A model generated the notes under the pieces. That model was not told the origin of the DNA and did not search any database. It saw only the letters and a list, made by a program, of their open reading frames with translations. Below are positions 1-9,975 of a DNA stretch of 64,000 nucleotides, one piece after another. Position numbers and translations under genes: made by a program. The DNA is from Mangrovivirga cuniculi (GTDB lineage: Bacteria > Bacteroidota > Bacteroidia > Cytophagales > Cyclobacteriaceae): NCBI RefSeq assembly GCF_005166025.1, contig NZ_CP028923.1, forward strand, positions 2,420,001 to 2,484,000, in the 5' to 3' direction. How positions within the stretch are numbered: the stretch's first letter is position 1; every line of letters starts with the position of its first letter.

Positions 1-860
1 TAAGTCCGGTTCCTTATATTCATTACACTAAAGGTCATACTCATCTTGCTTTTAATAGTAATTATGGAGAGTTTTTTAATAAGATGACCTATAAATTGGC
101 AGATTGGGGATTATATAAAACGATTTCCTCTTCTATAAAGTGGATAGAAAACCTTAATATTAGTAATGATGAAATCAAAAGGATTATAAAAACCCGTAGA
201 CTACTTTATGCTATTTCACCTCAATTATTCGAGATCGATGATCATAAAGATGAACGGGCAATAGTACTGGGATACAGGCAAAGGGAATATCAGAGTGAAT
301 GGCATCCAGATGAAAAATTATTAAGCTTTTTATCCAGGCATAAAAAGCCTCTGTTCATAACTTTCGGAAGCATGACTAATCCCGAACCTGAGAATAAAAC
401 CAGGATATTTATGGAGGTACTTGCTAAAAATAAAATACCTGCCATATTTAATACTGCTTCAGGAGGTATTCAAGAACCAGATAAATACAATCAGGATTTA
501 TTCTTTTTTGTCAATAATATACCATATGACTGGATCCTTAAAAGAGTTCATGCGGTGATTCATCACGGTGGTTCGGGCACTACACATAGTGGCTTGAAAT
601 TTGGATGTCCAACTTTAATTGTGCCTCATATAATAGACCAGTTTTTATGGAATAAATTGATTTATGAAAAAGGGGCAGGCCCCAGGGGTATAAAAATAGG
701 TAAAATCTCTACTGAAAACCTGGAACCAAAAATATTAGGCCTTATGCATAATAGTAATTATCGTAAAAAAGCTGATGAAATTGCTGAGAAAATGCAAAAT
801 GAAGATTATGAGGAGGTCTTATTATCTCTAATCGAAGAAAAAGTAAAAGTCCACATTTGA
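1..860 (+). CDS. UGT/MGT-type glycosyltransferase, 5'-truncated
   Basis: GT1-family (UDP-glycosyltransferase-like) enzyme expected to move a sugar from a nucleotide donor to a small lipophilic acceptor in the cytoplasm. The frame is open to base 3 with no stop, and the residues before the first ATG (position 84) look like normal protein, so the true start lies left of the window. Visible are the start of the C-terminal Rossmann half (PLFITFGSM, about residue 90 of the 84-start reading) and the donor-binding signature HHGGSGTTHSGLKFGCP followed by PHIIDQFLWNKL, which carries the usual D-Q pair that contacts the sugar. It is followed 9 bases later by a DUF6544 gene on the same strand, so the two are probably co-transcribed. 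Family assignment is firm; the substrate is unknown. Confidence 0.9.
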   Translation, partial: SPVPYIHYTKGHTHLAFNSNYGEFFNKMTYKLADWGLYKTISSSIKWIENLNISNDEIKRIIKTRRLLYAISPQLFEIDDHKDERAIVLGYRQREYQSEWHPDEKLLSFLSRHKKPLFITFGSMTNPEPENKTRIFMEVLAKNKIPAIFNTASGGIQEPDKYNQDLFFFVNNIPYDWILKRVHAVIHHGGSGTTHSGLKFGCPTLIVPHIIDQFLWNKLIYEKGAGPRGIKIGKISTENLEPKILGLMHNSNYRKKADEIAEKMQNEDYEEVLLSLIEEKVKVHI

Positions 861-869
861 GAGCAATAT

Positions 870-1553
870 ATGGAAAGTAACAGACTACCGAATGTTATTA
901 AAAAGTGGTTGGAAATATCAAATTCACAGAATATTGAAGGTATCAATACTGTAGAGTTAAAGCAAAGGCTGCAGATGAAATTAAAGCCTGATCAGAAGAA
1001 GTGGTATTCCGGGAAAGCTATTCAGCATTTTACTATTGATCCTCCTTTTTTTGAATGGAACTCTAAAATAAACATTAATCCACTGGTGACTGTATCAGGA
1101 CAGGATAGATTCCAGAATGGGGTAGGAGAAATGTTGATCAAATTATTTGATATTTTTCCTGTCGTTAATGAGAAAAATAATCCTAAAATTGACCAGGGTA
1201 CAATGCAACGTTTTCTTGCAGAAATTTCCTGGTTTCCTATTGCTGCTACGAAAAAGTATCTAATATGGGAGCAGATCGATAATCTTACTGCTAAAGCAAC
1301 TATGGAACTTTACGGCGTTTCTGTTACCGGTACCTTTGTTTTTGATGAAAACGGTCATTTTAAACAGTTTAAAACACTCAGGTATAAAGGCGCAGATAAA
1401 AGCTCTAAGAGAATCCCCTGGATAGTTACTGCTTTAAAATATGGGGAATTTCAAGGTGTTACAGTCCCTGTTGAATTAAAGGCTGAATGGGAATTAGAAA
1501 ATAGCTTATGGACCTGGCTTCAACTGGAAGTGACCGATATTAAATATAGCTAG
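870..1553 (+). CDS. DUF6544 family protein
   Basis: Uncharacterised family whose members share a block with W-x-x-G-K-A-x-Q-H-F and a later F-L-A-E-I-x-W-F-P motif; both are here (around residues 45-60 and 108-118). No signal peptide or membrane segment is evident, so it is probably cytosolic. The start is an ATG 9 bases after the stop of the glycosyltransferase, which suggests translational linkage. Length (227 aa) is a little short of many relatives, which often carry extra N-terminal membrane helices. No enzymatic residues can be pointed to with confidence and no function is proposed. Confidence 0.75.
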   Translation: MESNRLPNVIKKWLEISNSQNIEGINTVELKQRLQMKLKPDQKKWYSGKAIQHFTIDPPFFEWNSKININPLVTVSGQDRFQNGVGEMLIKLFDIFPVVNEKNNPKIDQGTMQRFLAEISWFPIAATKKYLIWEQIDNLTAKATMELYGVSVTGTFVFDENGHFKQFKTLRYKGADKSSKRIPWIVTALKYGEFQGVTVPVELKAEWELENSLWTWLQLEVTDIKYS

Positions 1554-1686
1554 TTTTATAAAGTATACTTAAATTATTTGGTTTAAAAAGTAATATTTTT
1601 ATCAGCCATAAACAAAGCTTATATTTTATTTGTCGTATTTGGTTATGGCAATTTTAATCGATGAAATATTCTATTATCTTAATAAG

Positions 1687-3102
1687 ATGAATAGAAAAGT
1701 ACAATCATTGTTAAAAGCCAATAAAATTGATAGGTTTTGTTTATCTGCTATTTTACTTATTATAGTTTTTAGCTGTGGAAAACCTTATTTAGAAGATGCT
1801 GATGTAGTTATCAAAAATGCTTCATTAATTAAAGTGGAAACCGGTGAGATTTTTCATAACAGAACTATACTTATTTCAGGAGATACAATTCTGAAAGTTA
1901 TCCATTCAAAAGAGGAAAGTGAATTTTCTGCTGATACAATTATTGATGCTAAAGGTAGTTACGTTATGCCTGGGCTATGGGATAATCATGTTCATTTTCG
2001 GGGAGGAGATTCACTTATAAATGAAAATAAGGATTTGCTGAAATTATTTCTTGCTCATGGAGTGACTACAGTTCGTGATGCAGGAGGAGATATTACTCCG
2101 GCAGTAATTGAATGGAGAGAAAGGATCAAAAAAAACCAGATGGATGGTCCAAGGATATATACTCCCGGGCCTAAGCTGGACGGTAAAGATCCGGCCTGGG
2201 AAGGCTCAATAAAAGTTACTAACTCAGAGGAAGTGGCAAAAGCTCTGGATTCACTTAAATCGATAGGAGTGGATTATGTGAAAACTTACGATGGTAGCCT
2301 TACCCGAGAAGCTTATTATATGATAATTGAACAGGCTGAGCAGATTGGATTAAAAGTTACCGGACATATGCCTTTATCAGCAGATGTATTACAGTCAGAA
2401 GAATATGGTTTGGATGGAACCGAACATTTGTATTATATAATGAAAGCGTGTTCTCCGGTCGCAGACAGTCTGGAAAAGACTAATCCAGGATACTCAATGA
2501 TTTCTCCATTACTCGAAACCTACAACGAAGATCTGGCAGAGGTAATATTTGAAAAACTTGGTGCCAGGGAACACTTTTTTACCCCAACATTGTACATCGG
2601 AAAAGTATTAGCGAGACTGGCAGATGAAGATCACTCGCAGGATCCTCTTTTAAGATTTATTGGTCCTGGAGTACGAAAGACCTATAATGGCCGTATTGAA
2701 AGAGCAAAAAGGGCAAAAGAATCCGGAAGCACATTCAGATTAAAAGCTGAAGAGATTTTTGGTAAAATGATCAGGGGAATGCACGATGCAGGAATAATTA
2801 TTATGGCAGGATCAGATTGTGGTCCTTATAATTCATTTGTCTATCCGGGACAGTCTCTTCATGGAGAGCTTCAAATGCTGGTAAACAAAGGGTTGACTCC
2901 TCAGGAAGCTTTGTTAACTTCAATAACTAATGGACCAAGGTTTTTTGATATAGAAGATAAATACAGCAAGATTGAAGAGGGGAAGGTAGCAGATATTATC
3001 ATTTTATCTCAAAACCCCTTAACTGATATAAAAAATCTTGAAACTGTGAATACTATAATTATGGGTGAGAGAATTTACAATCCTAAAAGTCTGTTGAAAT
3101 AA
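1687..3102 (+). CDS. Amidohydrolase-family lipoprotein (imidazolonepropionase-like)
   Basis: Metal-dependent hydrolase of the amidohydrolase superfamily, predicted to be exported and lipid-anchored. From the ATG at 1687 the protein begins with a basic n-region, a hydrophobic core and a lipobox ending ...VFSC (Cys about residue 30), which is why this start is preferred to upstream TTG/ATG codons at 1630 and 1645. The TIM-barrel signatures are present: PGLWDNHVHF supplies the first two metal-binding His, GHMP a later His, EHLYY another, and AGSDCGPYN the last Asp. The C-terminus KIEEGKVADIIIL is typical of the family's beta-sandwich. Such lipoproteins often act on cyclic amides or dipeptides in the periplasm; the substrate cannot be read from the sequence. 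About 280 bases without a recognisable signal follow. Confidence 0.88.
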   Translation: MNRKVQSLLKANKIDRFCLSAILLIIVFSCGKPYLEDADVVIKNASLIKVETGEIFHNRTILISGDTILKVIHSKEESEFSADTIIDAKGSYVMPGLWDNHVHFRGGDSLINENKDLLKLFLAHGVTTVRDAGGDITPAVIEWRERIKKNQMDGPRIYTPGPKLDGKDPAWEGSIKVTNSEEVAKALDSLKSIGVDYVKTYDGSLTREAYYMIIEQAEQIGLKVTGHMPLSADVLQSEEYGLDGTEHLYYIMKACSPVADSLEKTNPGYSMISPLLETYNEDLAEVIFEKLGAREHFFTPTLYIGKVLARLADEDHSQDPLLRFIGPGVRKTYNGRIERAKRAKESGSTFRLKAEEIFGKMIRGMHDAGIIIMAGSDCGPYNSFVYPGQSLHGELQMLVNKGLTPQEALLTSITNGPRFFDIEDKYSKIEEGKVADIIILSQNPLTDIKNLETVNTIIMGERIYNPKSLLK

Positions 3103-3391
3103 ATTTTTAATTGATGATGTTTTTAAAAAGACATGTATTTTAAATATTACTATATCTGACTAACATGTACGAGATCGGTAGCTGGCTAACGTTAAATTAC
3201 AAAGCAAAATTATTAGAATCTTAAAGTAGGAGTAGAAAATCACCTTCTATTGGGGGATTTACAATATTAGCTGATAACCAACTTACAGGTAATTATAAAA
3301 ATATAATCATTGGTATTCATTGAATTTATCCAGGAAAATAAAAATTCACATTTCAGAAAAAATGATTATTTTAAGATAAAATGTATTGACT

Positions 3392-4045
3392 ATGAATAAA
3401 ACAAATCAAACTAATGGTCGCAGAAATTTTCTTTTAAAATCTGCTGCCGTAACTGCTGGAATTGCCGGACTACCTTTTGTTTCTATTAGTGCCGAAAATG
3501 AATCAATATTATCGGATTCTGATCTTCATATTATTGGTCCTAAACCAGGGTTTACACACCAGGTAGGAACATTGTATTCAATGATGAACTGGATGAGGGA
3601 AACGTTATTAAATTCGCTAAAAGGACTGACTGTAGAAGAATTAGATTACCAGGTTGATGAACAATCAAATTCAATCGGTGCAATGCTCTATCATCTGGCT
3701 TCCACAGAACGCTATTATCAGCTGAATACCTTTGATAATATGAAATGGGGTACATGGGATCATTCGATTAAAGATAAATGGGATGTTGGAATGAACCTGG
3801 GAGAAGCTGCGAGGGATAAAATCAAAGGTAATGATCTTCAGGATTATCTGGATTTGTTGTCAGAAGTACGTCAGGCTACGATTGATGAATTTAAGAAAAG
3901 AGACGATGGCTGGTTGTTTACTCGAGATATGGATTGGCCTTGGGGACCAACCAATAATTATTGTAAATGGTTTCATGTATGTGAACACGAATCAAACCAT
4001 AATGGACAAATAAAGTGGATCAAAAAACGATTAAAAGGCCGATAA
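3392..4045 (+). CDS. DinB-like protein with Tat-type signal
   Basis: Predicted DinB/DUF664-type four-helix-bundle protein (metal-dependent enzyme fold). The N-terminus has a twin-arginine-like sequence, NGRRNFLLKSAAVTAG, followed by a hydrophobic stretch, so it is probably exported folded. Family-like features are the hydrophobic block MMNWMRETLLNSLKGLTVEELDYQ, the motif IGAMLYHLASTERYYQ containing the usual first metal His, and HVCEHESNHNGQIKWIKKRL near the C-terminus with the closing His residues. The ATG at 3392 is preferred to a TTG two codons upstream. It stands alone, about 290 bases after the amidohydrolase. Precise chemistry is unknown; the family includes thiol transferases and enzymes of unknown role. 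Confidence 0.8.
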   Translation: MNKTNQTNGRRNFLLKSAAVTAGIAGLPFVSISAENESILSDSDLHIIGPKPGFTHQVGTLYSMMNWMRETLLNSLKGLTVEELDYQVDEQSNSIGAMLYHLASTERYYQLNTFDNMKWGTWDHSIKDKWDVGMNLGEAARDKIKGNDLQDYLDLLSEVRQATIDEFKKRDDGWLFTRDMDWPWGPTNNYCKWFHVCEHESNHNGQIKWIKKRLKGR

Positions 4046-4113
4046 ACTGTGGTTTATAATTTGATTCGTTAAAATTAGTTTGATATATTATATAGCAGTA
4101 AACTTTTGCATTT

Positions 4114-4512
4114 ATGAAGAGAGCCTCTTTTTTATTCATATTCCTGATTAATATTAGCCTCATTGCTCAAAAAGATAATTCATCAACTAATTCATTTGAA
4201 ATAATAATAGAAAAGAATGGGGATGAGATCAAATTGGAATGTCAAAAAGGATGTTCCTGGGATAGGTTACATTTCACTATCGCGGAAAATGTATATCAAA
4301 AGATTGATAAAAATGGAATGATCGGACTTAGAGGTGATAGTTCTATAAGCGGAATAAACTATAAAAAGTTTTTATTTGCAATAGCTCAATCAGGCAATGA
4401 AATAAAATTGATAGGACTTAGTGGAATGGCATGGAATGAACTTCATATTCCATTAAGGCCAAACAAATCTCAGGCAATTAATCAAAATGGTTTGCTTCCC
4501 GGAAACAGGTAG
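4114..4512 (+). CDS. Small secreted protein with two internal repeats
   Basis: Not recognised as a named family. It begins with a clear signal peptide (MKRASFLFIFLINISLIAQ, SpI-type). The mature part is built from two related segments of about 55 residues: the first contains NGDEIKLECQKGCSWDRLHF and the second SGNEIKLIGLSGMAWNELHI, each followed by an N-x-N/K-G-(M/L) stretch. This duplication suggests a small beta-rich domain in tandem. The gene stands alone, 68 bases after the DinB-like gene, and runs tail-to-tail into the exporter on the other strand, with a 10-base palindrome AGTTCGAACT near its stop codon. Expected location is periplasm or outside the cell. Confidence 0.7.
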   Translation: MKRASFLFIFLINISLIAQKDNSSTNSFEIIIEKNGDEIKLECQKGCSWDRLHFTIAENVYQKIDKNGMIGLRGDSSISGINYKKFLFAIAQSGNEIKLIGLSGMAWNELHIPLRPNKSQAINQNGLLPGNR

Positions 4513-4521
4513 TTCGAACTG

Positions 4522-5736
4522 CTAACTATTTTGTTTTACATATTCAGGAATTATTCTCTGGTGACCGTACATAAATAATCCAAGAGCTAATAAAGGACAG
4601 AATCCCATTACGATAGTCATAGGCACATAGGCATTGGAATCGAATAATCCGACCAGGGCAGAGGCTCCGGCTCCAACCAGCATTTGCAATGATCCCATTA
4701 AGGCTGAGGCATTCCCGGCGACATGGCCCATAGGCTCAAGAGATAATGCCGAAGCATTGGGAAATATGAATCCAAGAAAAAATAAAAAGCTGAATATCAA
4801 AGTAGTATTAACAATCAGATCAGGTTCCATGAAGAGAGTATAACCCATCAAAATCAAACCAACGAATCCCTGTGCTGCTAATGCCAGTTTGATGATATGA
4901 TCCATATCTCTTTTACGTAGAAATCTATTGTTTAACTGTGTCGCAGTAATCAAACCGGTTGCGATTAGGGCAAAAATCCATCCATATTGTTGTTCTGTAA
5001 GACCCAAAACATCCATATATAGTTCTGGAGAACCACTTAGATAAGCATACAATCCGGAATAAGCAATAGCACCAGTCATTGCATTAATGATAAATGAAGG
5101 GTGTTTTATAACCTTAAAATATGTCCTGAACACTGATATTAAGTTTAGGGAATACCCTTTGTCACTGGATTTAGTTTCTGGTAGAATAAATATTGCTCCG
5201 ATCAGAATTAATATTGACATTATACCCAGGACAATAAAGATAGATCTCCAACCAAATTGGGCATTTAATAAACCACCGGCTGTCGGAGCGATGATAGGAG
5301 AGATCGCCACCACCATGATCAGGGTAGAAAATATTTTAGCGACTTTTTTTCCTTTAAACAGATCTCTAACAATAGCCCTGGCAGAAACTAATCCTGCACA
5401 ACTTCCCAGTGCCTGGAAAAATCTGTAAACGATCATCTCCTCAAGACTTGAGGAAAGAGCACAGGCTATGCTTGCCAAGACATAGATCAACATTCCTGTA
5501 TAGATAGGTTTTTTTCTCCCGAAGCGTTCAAGGATTGGGCCATAGATTAATTGTCCTACAGCCAGTCCGATAAAGAAACTAGAAAGAGTAAGTGGAACAC
5601 GGCTGATATTAGTATCCATATCTTGAGCAATATCGCTAAAAGCAGGGAGGTACATATCGATTGAAAATGGACCTACCGTGGTTAGTAGTCCTAGAATTAG
5701 TATCAATAGTATATGGTCTTTCTTTTCTTTAGTCAC
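4522..5736 (-). CDS. Bcr/CflA-family multidrug MFS exporter
   Basis: Inner-membrane drug:proton antiporter of the major facilitator superfamily. The 404-residue protein shows about 12 hydrophobic segments. The first helix contains TVGPFSIDMYLPAF, the hallmark of the Bcr/CflA group. Motif A is present as GPILERFGRKKPIY between helices 2 and 3, and the motif-C-like helix 5 ...SPIIAPTAGGLL is intact. The ATG start is close to the first helix, so nothing is missing. It is monocistronic and convergent with the small secreted protein. Bcr/CflA members export bicyclomycin, chloramphenicol and similar compounds; the substrate here is not known. Confidence 0.92.
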   Translation of the reverse strand: MTKEKKDHILLILILGLLTTVGPFSIDMYLPAFSDIAQDMDTNISRVPLTLSSFFIGLAVGQLIYGPILERFGRKKPIYTGMLIYVLASIACALSSSLEEMIVYRFFQALGSCAGLVSARAIVRDLFKGKKVAKIFSTLIMVVAISPIIAPTAGGLLNAQFGWRSIFIVLGIMSILILIGAIFILPETKSSDKGYSLNLISVFRTYFKVIKHPSFIINAMTGAIAYSGLYAYLSGSPELYMDVLGLTEQQYGWIFALIATGLITATQLNNRFLRKRDMDHIIKLALAAQGFVGLILMGYTLFMEPDLIVNTTLIFSFLFFLGFIFPNASALSLEPMGHVAGNASALMGSLQMLVGAGASALVGLFDSNAYVPMTIVMGFCPLLALGLFMYGHQRIIPEYVKQNS

Positions 5737-6016
5737 TTTATGTATTTTTCCAGCTTTGAGCAGTGATTTATTTTGATACAGATATATTCAATTTACCTAT
5801 TTGAAATACTTATTCTTGAAGTAATGTTATAATTACGTTCTATTTCTATACTTTTTTCGAGTCTGTAAGTTGTCTGTTTATGCAATTAAATTTTTTTTAA
5901 TAAACGAGGACTTTGATAGTGAGGGATTTAAATAATTATAACCTGAATTGATAATTATTTATAGTGGATAACAAAATTGCATCTAATGCTGTTTTAATAG
6001 GTAAATACTTTAGATT

Positions 6017-6268
6017 ATGACAAAGCAAGAAGTTGAAGATGCGATAAAGGATATTCCACTTGGATCAAAAATACAGTTGATTAAGAAAAATGGTGAGATC
6101 GTAGAGGTGCGGTTGGCCAGTCATGTGATTACCAGTTCGGATAAAAAAGACTATGGAGAGGTGGTAGTTCCGGAGTTACCACCAGCTATTCTTGTAAGGG
6201 GAGGAACACGATTTGGTAACTTCCGAATGGAAACTGATGACCTGGTGAAAATTGCGTGGATTGAGTAA
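6017..6268 (+). CDS. Small conserved protein, unknown function
   Basis: An 83-residue protein without signal peptide or membrane segment. The pattern is a short N-terminal helix (TKQEVEDAIKDI) followed by five or so beta strands with KNGEIVEVRL, LPPAILVRGGTRFGNFRM and DDLVKIAWIE, compatible with a small SH3/Sm-like barrel. A rather similar strand pattern occurs in the 65-residue protein at 51758, but identity is too low to claim homology. It is a single gene flanked by about 280 and 130 bases of noncoding DNA. Function is unknown. Confidence 0.6.
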   Translation: MTKQEVEDAIKDIPLGSKIQLIKKNGEIVEVRLASHVITSSDKKDYGEVVVPELPPAILVRGGTRFGNFRMETDDLVKIAWIE

Positions 6269-6320
6269 TTTCTTAATTAATTAATAATTTTACGAAACTA
6301 AATAATTTTTTAAATTAAGT

Positions 6321-6350
6321 TTTGGTTAAATAAAAATATTCTTATCTTAT
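6321..6350 (+). promoter_or_regulatory. Candidate Bacteroidota-type promoter
   Basis: A TTTG at 6321-6324 is followed after 18 bases by TATCTTAT (6343-6350), which matches six of eight positions of the TAnnTTTG -7 box known from Bacteroidota. It lies about 50 bases before the ATG of the DUF3370-like lipoprotein. The match is partial, so this is only a candidate. Confidence 0.3.
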
Positions 6351-6401
6351 TGTTTAATAGATAGTTGTGCGGATTTATTTAACTATTTAACCAAAATAAT
6401 C

Positions 6402-7662
6402 ATGATTAAATTATTCAAATTCGTGCAATTAGCTGTGTTGGTTTTTTGCGTTTTCGTTTTTACAAGCTGTGAAGAAGAGCCAATATCAAAAGATGAAAAG
6501 ATCCGGATTATCCATCCCAATTCTACCTCCGATATTTCTAGTCGAACTGTTTCAACCTCTGAATGGACATCAGGAACTATATCCAGTATTGTTTCTCCGG
6601 ATAACTTAGTTGATCTCGGTGGTCAGCTTTCGGGGGAGATATATGGAAAAGTAACAATCCGGAAATATTTAGAGGTACCGGATGGTTAATGCAAAATTCC
6701 CGCAACGATGCTCAAAGAGGAGGTGCTGCAACTCCTATTTCAGGCACTTTTCCTGTTTATTTATTTCATATTAATAAATCAGGAAGTCAGAAATATGTTC
6801 ACGTTCTGGTTACTAATCCAAATAGTTCTTCGATAACTATTTCCGGAAAGGGTTCTATGTACACTAATTCAGAAAAACCTTTATACGGTTCTGGTACTGG
6901 TCAGAGCTACCATGTTTCTAGAGACTGGTTGGATAATACGCCGAGATATTCTTTCACGAATGTGACTCTACAGCCTTATAAAGCTTATGAAGTTGCCAAA
7001 CTTCCGGTGGCACAAGGAGCAATGGTCGACGGACGTTTTGAAGTAACTGCCAGTGCTGGAGCGTATGTTTATACTGTGGTAACCTCAGGGGGAGTTTTAC
7101 AGATGCTGTCAATAAATCTCAGGGTGGTCCCGCAAATGGGGATATTTTCTCTCCGGGACCTAATGCTTATGGTAGAGAAGCTGGCGTTTATGAAGATGGT
7201 ATGTGGAGCGGGAGCACAAATATTTCTCTACCATCCTCAACTTCTTATCTGGGACTGGCATTGAATACCAGCAGTAAGTTTGCAGTGAACGGAGTTTTTC
7301 TTCAGGATCAAAATGCTACTTATGTTATGAAACTCTCCGATTCATCAGAAAAAACCTATGGTAATTACGGTCATAAATATGACATCACGCTGGCTATGTA
7401 TAATCCTCACAGTACCTCGAAACAAGTGACATTATATTTTGGATCAAATTATACAAACAGCTCCAATAGCCCCTCATTTACTTATAATGGTCCATTAAAA
7501 ATGAATGGGGTAATTAAGAATATTTATACTACTCCAACAGCTCCAAGACAATGGCTGGCGACCTGGACGGTACCAGCAAACAGTCCTTTTAATGCTAACC
7601 TGGATTTTTATGTGCCTGGTTTAATCACTACTGGTCAACAACTAATTCTACAGGTTAATTAA
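6402..7662 (+). pseudogene. DUF3370-like surface lipoprotein, broken by two 1-base frameshifts
   Basis: Three overlapping reading frames together make one protein. Frame one gives a lipoprotein signal (VFCVFVFTSC) and runs to about 6632; the sequence then continues in another frame with WKSNNPEIFRGTGWLMQNS to about 7088; it then continues in the third frame with TDAVNKSQGGPANG, PNAYGREAGVYEDGMWSG and on to the stop at 7662. Motifs NNPEI and YGREAGV resemble DUF3370, a family best known from cyanobacteria. Both breaks sit exactly at a run of five G (6632-6636 and 7088-7092) followed by AG, and one extra G at each would restore a single frame of about 420 residues. This may be a true pseudogene, a homopolymer contingency locus, or two sequencing errors. 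The frame analysis is firm; the family name is moderately sure. Confidence 0.75.
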
Positions 7663-7668
7663 AGATTA

Positions 7669-7707
7669 AATATCAAAGCAGCTTAAATCTGAAGCTGCTT
7701 TGATATT
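7669..7707. terminator. Bidirectional rho-independent terminator
   Basis: A perfect 16-base stem (arms 7669-7684 and 7692-7707, core TATCAAAGCAGCTT) with a 7-base loop sits between two convergent genes, 7 bases after the DUF3370-like stop and 8 bases before the TonB receptor stop. A/T-rich flanks on both sides suit termination in both directions. Confidence 0.85.
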
Positions 7708-7715
7708 ATTAAATT

Positions 7716-9931
7716 TTAAAACCTTACACCTACCTGGACTCTGAAAGTCAGCGGATAACCCGGTGTGAAATTCATTTCAGTAACTGATTGAGCTTCTCCT
7801 CTTAGTCTTGATTCTGTTGCAAATTGTGCTTCAGCCCATTCTTCATCGAGAATATTCTCCAAAGTTAATGTCGCAAAAAACTTTTCTCTTTCATACTTAA
7901 TGTTTGAATCCAGTAGAAAGTAGCCTTCCGCTATTAATGTATTGGTTTCGTCGCCTGGTCTGTCGCCAAGGTATCGATATCTTAGATTGGCTCTCCATTG
8001 ATTTTTTCTATAAGTAATTCCTCCCATAGAAGTTACAGCGGGCGCTAATGGAACATAGTTTTGACCTTCGGGGCATCTACCATCCGGGCTTCTGTCACAT
8101 TAAGGTCAAAATCGATCCTCAGAGAAGGTATAATATCATAACGCGCTGCAAAATCAATTCCCTTTCTTGTGGTTTCTCCGGAGGGTTCAACTATTCCGGC
8201 ATCACCAACATATACCAATTCGGATTCAAGATCTAAAGTCCATAATCCACCATGGATTAATAAGTTTGGTAGAGGCTTCCATTGAGCAATCAGATCCAGA
8301 CCATTCGCTCTGGGTAATAGAGGTAACTCACTATCTGATAAGATGGCCCGCGAGTCATTACTGTGAAACCCTAAACTATAATTTGCACTTAACTTTAGCT
8401 TTCTGCTAACATTATATGCCACTTTAAACTTTGGTGAGAAAATTCCATTATCCTGGTATTCGAATAATGCCGTGGAGTCCAATTTATTTAGATATCCAAA
8501 ACGGAAATTATCATATCTGATTCCAGATGAAATTGTTAAATCTTTCCATAGATAACTAGTTTCAACAAACGCAAACAGGTTGGTTTCCTGGATATCCCCA
8601 AACATTTGGTACCCCAAAAATGTATTTCGACGATAGGTGTTTTCAAGACTTACATCGTCTGAATTATCCTGTCTGAATCCCACTCCACCAGTCAAATTAA
8701 ATTGAGAGTTATTATTTAGATAAAAAGGCGTCTGAATCTTAGTCTCTCCTCCGTAAAGCAGCCTGTTTTCACGTTGCCTAATCTGGTCGCCGTATACCGG
8801 GTTTTCCAGAAAAAAAGTGAAATTTGAAAACAGATCGAAATCATATTGAGATATATAATAATCGTTAGAAAGCTTTAGACCGTCAGTGTTAAGAATGGTT
8901 TCACTATTTATTATTATGGATGCCCGTGAAGTTTCCCCGCCTTCAGTAGGGTCGAGACTGCCAAACCTTCCGATTACTCCATTTTCGACTGCTCTGGGAG
9001 GTATTTGGCCACTGGCATTCCAGTCTGAATATAAATACATACCCGTAATAGACAAAATCGAATTTTCTGTATTACTGGTGTATTTTCCCTGAATATTTAT
9101 TCGATCGTAATTTTGAGGATTATCAAAAGGGCCATCATTAAGTAAATATTCAGAAGCAATATAAAATTGTTGATTTTTAGATTCTGATTCAAAAAGTTTC
9201 AGGGCTGAAAATAAACGGTAAGTGTTAAAATTTCCTACCCAGGCATTGACCTCGTTTTGTTCCAGGTAATCTATAGTTTCAAAATTAATAGCTCCGGCAG
9301 TAGCAAAATTACCTTCATCTATCGCATGTGGACCAAAACGGTAGTTTACATCTTTTACCAATTCCGGAATTAAAAAATGTAAATCAGCATAACCCTGTCC
9401 ATGTGCGTGACTAACCATATTTACAGGCATTCCATCAACATTTAATGCCAGGTCTGTGCCGTGGTCTATGTCAAATCCACGCGTAAAGATCTGTTCCGCT
9501 TTGCCTCCACCTGCGTGTTGTGCGATAAAAACTCCAGGTACCAATCTTAAAATTTCCTGGCTGTTTGATGGATTGCGAAGCTCGATATCAAGCCTTGAAA
9601 TAGTTTCCATTGGGCTTTCATTGCTTGCACTGATTTCCACCTGGCTGAGCATAGCAGTAGATTGTTTTAAAGCAACATTAGAAGCCTCACTGGCGATTAC
9701 TTTATGTGGTTCGTATCCAACATGAGTTAGAAATAAGGTGTCTGAAGCATTAGCCCGAATTCTCCAGGTGCCATTTTTACCTGAGTGATAAATGGTATTA
9801 TTGTTCAAATTAATTATGTGAACACCGGCCAAAGGCTGATTGGTCTTTTCATCGTAGACTTTTCCCGTTACTACATTTTGGGCAAAAGTATTCCACGACA
9901 AAAAGAATATCGTATATAGTAGATATTTCAT
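7716..9931 (-). pseudogene. TonB-dependent outer-membrane receptor, frameshifted
   Basis: SusC/FecA-like TonB-dependent receptor, possibly for a metal. The N-terminus has a signal peptide, then a carboxypeptidase-regulatory-like domain (GKVYDEKTNQPLAGVHIINL, about residues 22-105), a plug domain (about 105-230, with IFTRGFDIDHGTDLALNVDG) and a beta-barrel ending in ...VQVGVRF, the usual terminal Phe. The main frame stops at 8045 after KVKTMFH. The other frame upstream of 8027 reads GQNYVPLAPAVTSMGG, the expected barrel sequence. Adding one base near 8066-8068 (reading CCGGAAGG instead of CCGAAGG on the coding strand) restores a single frame of about 735 residues. So either a 1-base deletion inactivated the gene or the sequence has an error here. 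A His-rich secreted protein is encoded just upstream on the same strand. Confidence 0.85.
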
Positions 9932-9975
9932 TTTGATTTTTTAATAATTCTTAATAATTAATTCTCAATTAATTA

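Noticed and set aside
8048-8409. Small open frames opposite the TonB receptor
   Set aside because: They are antisense shadows of a long coding frame with no start signal and no domain.
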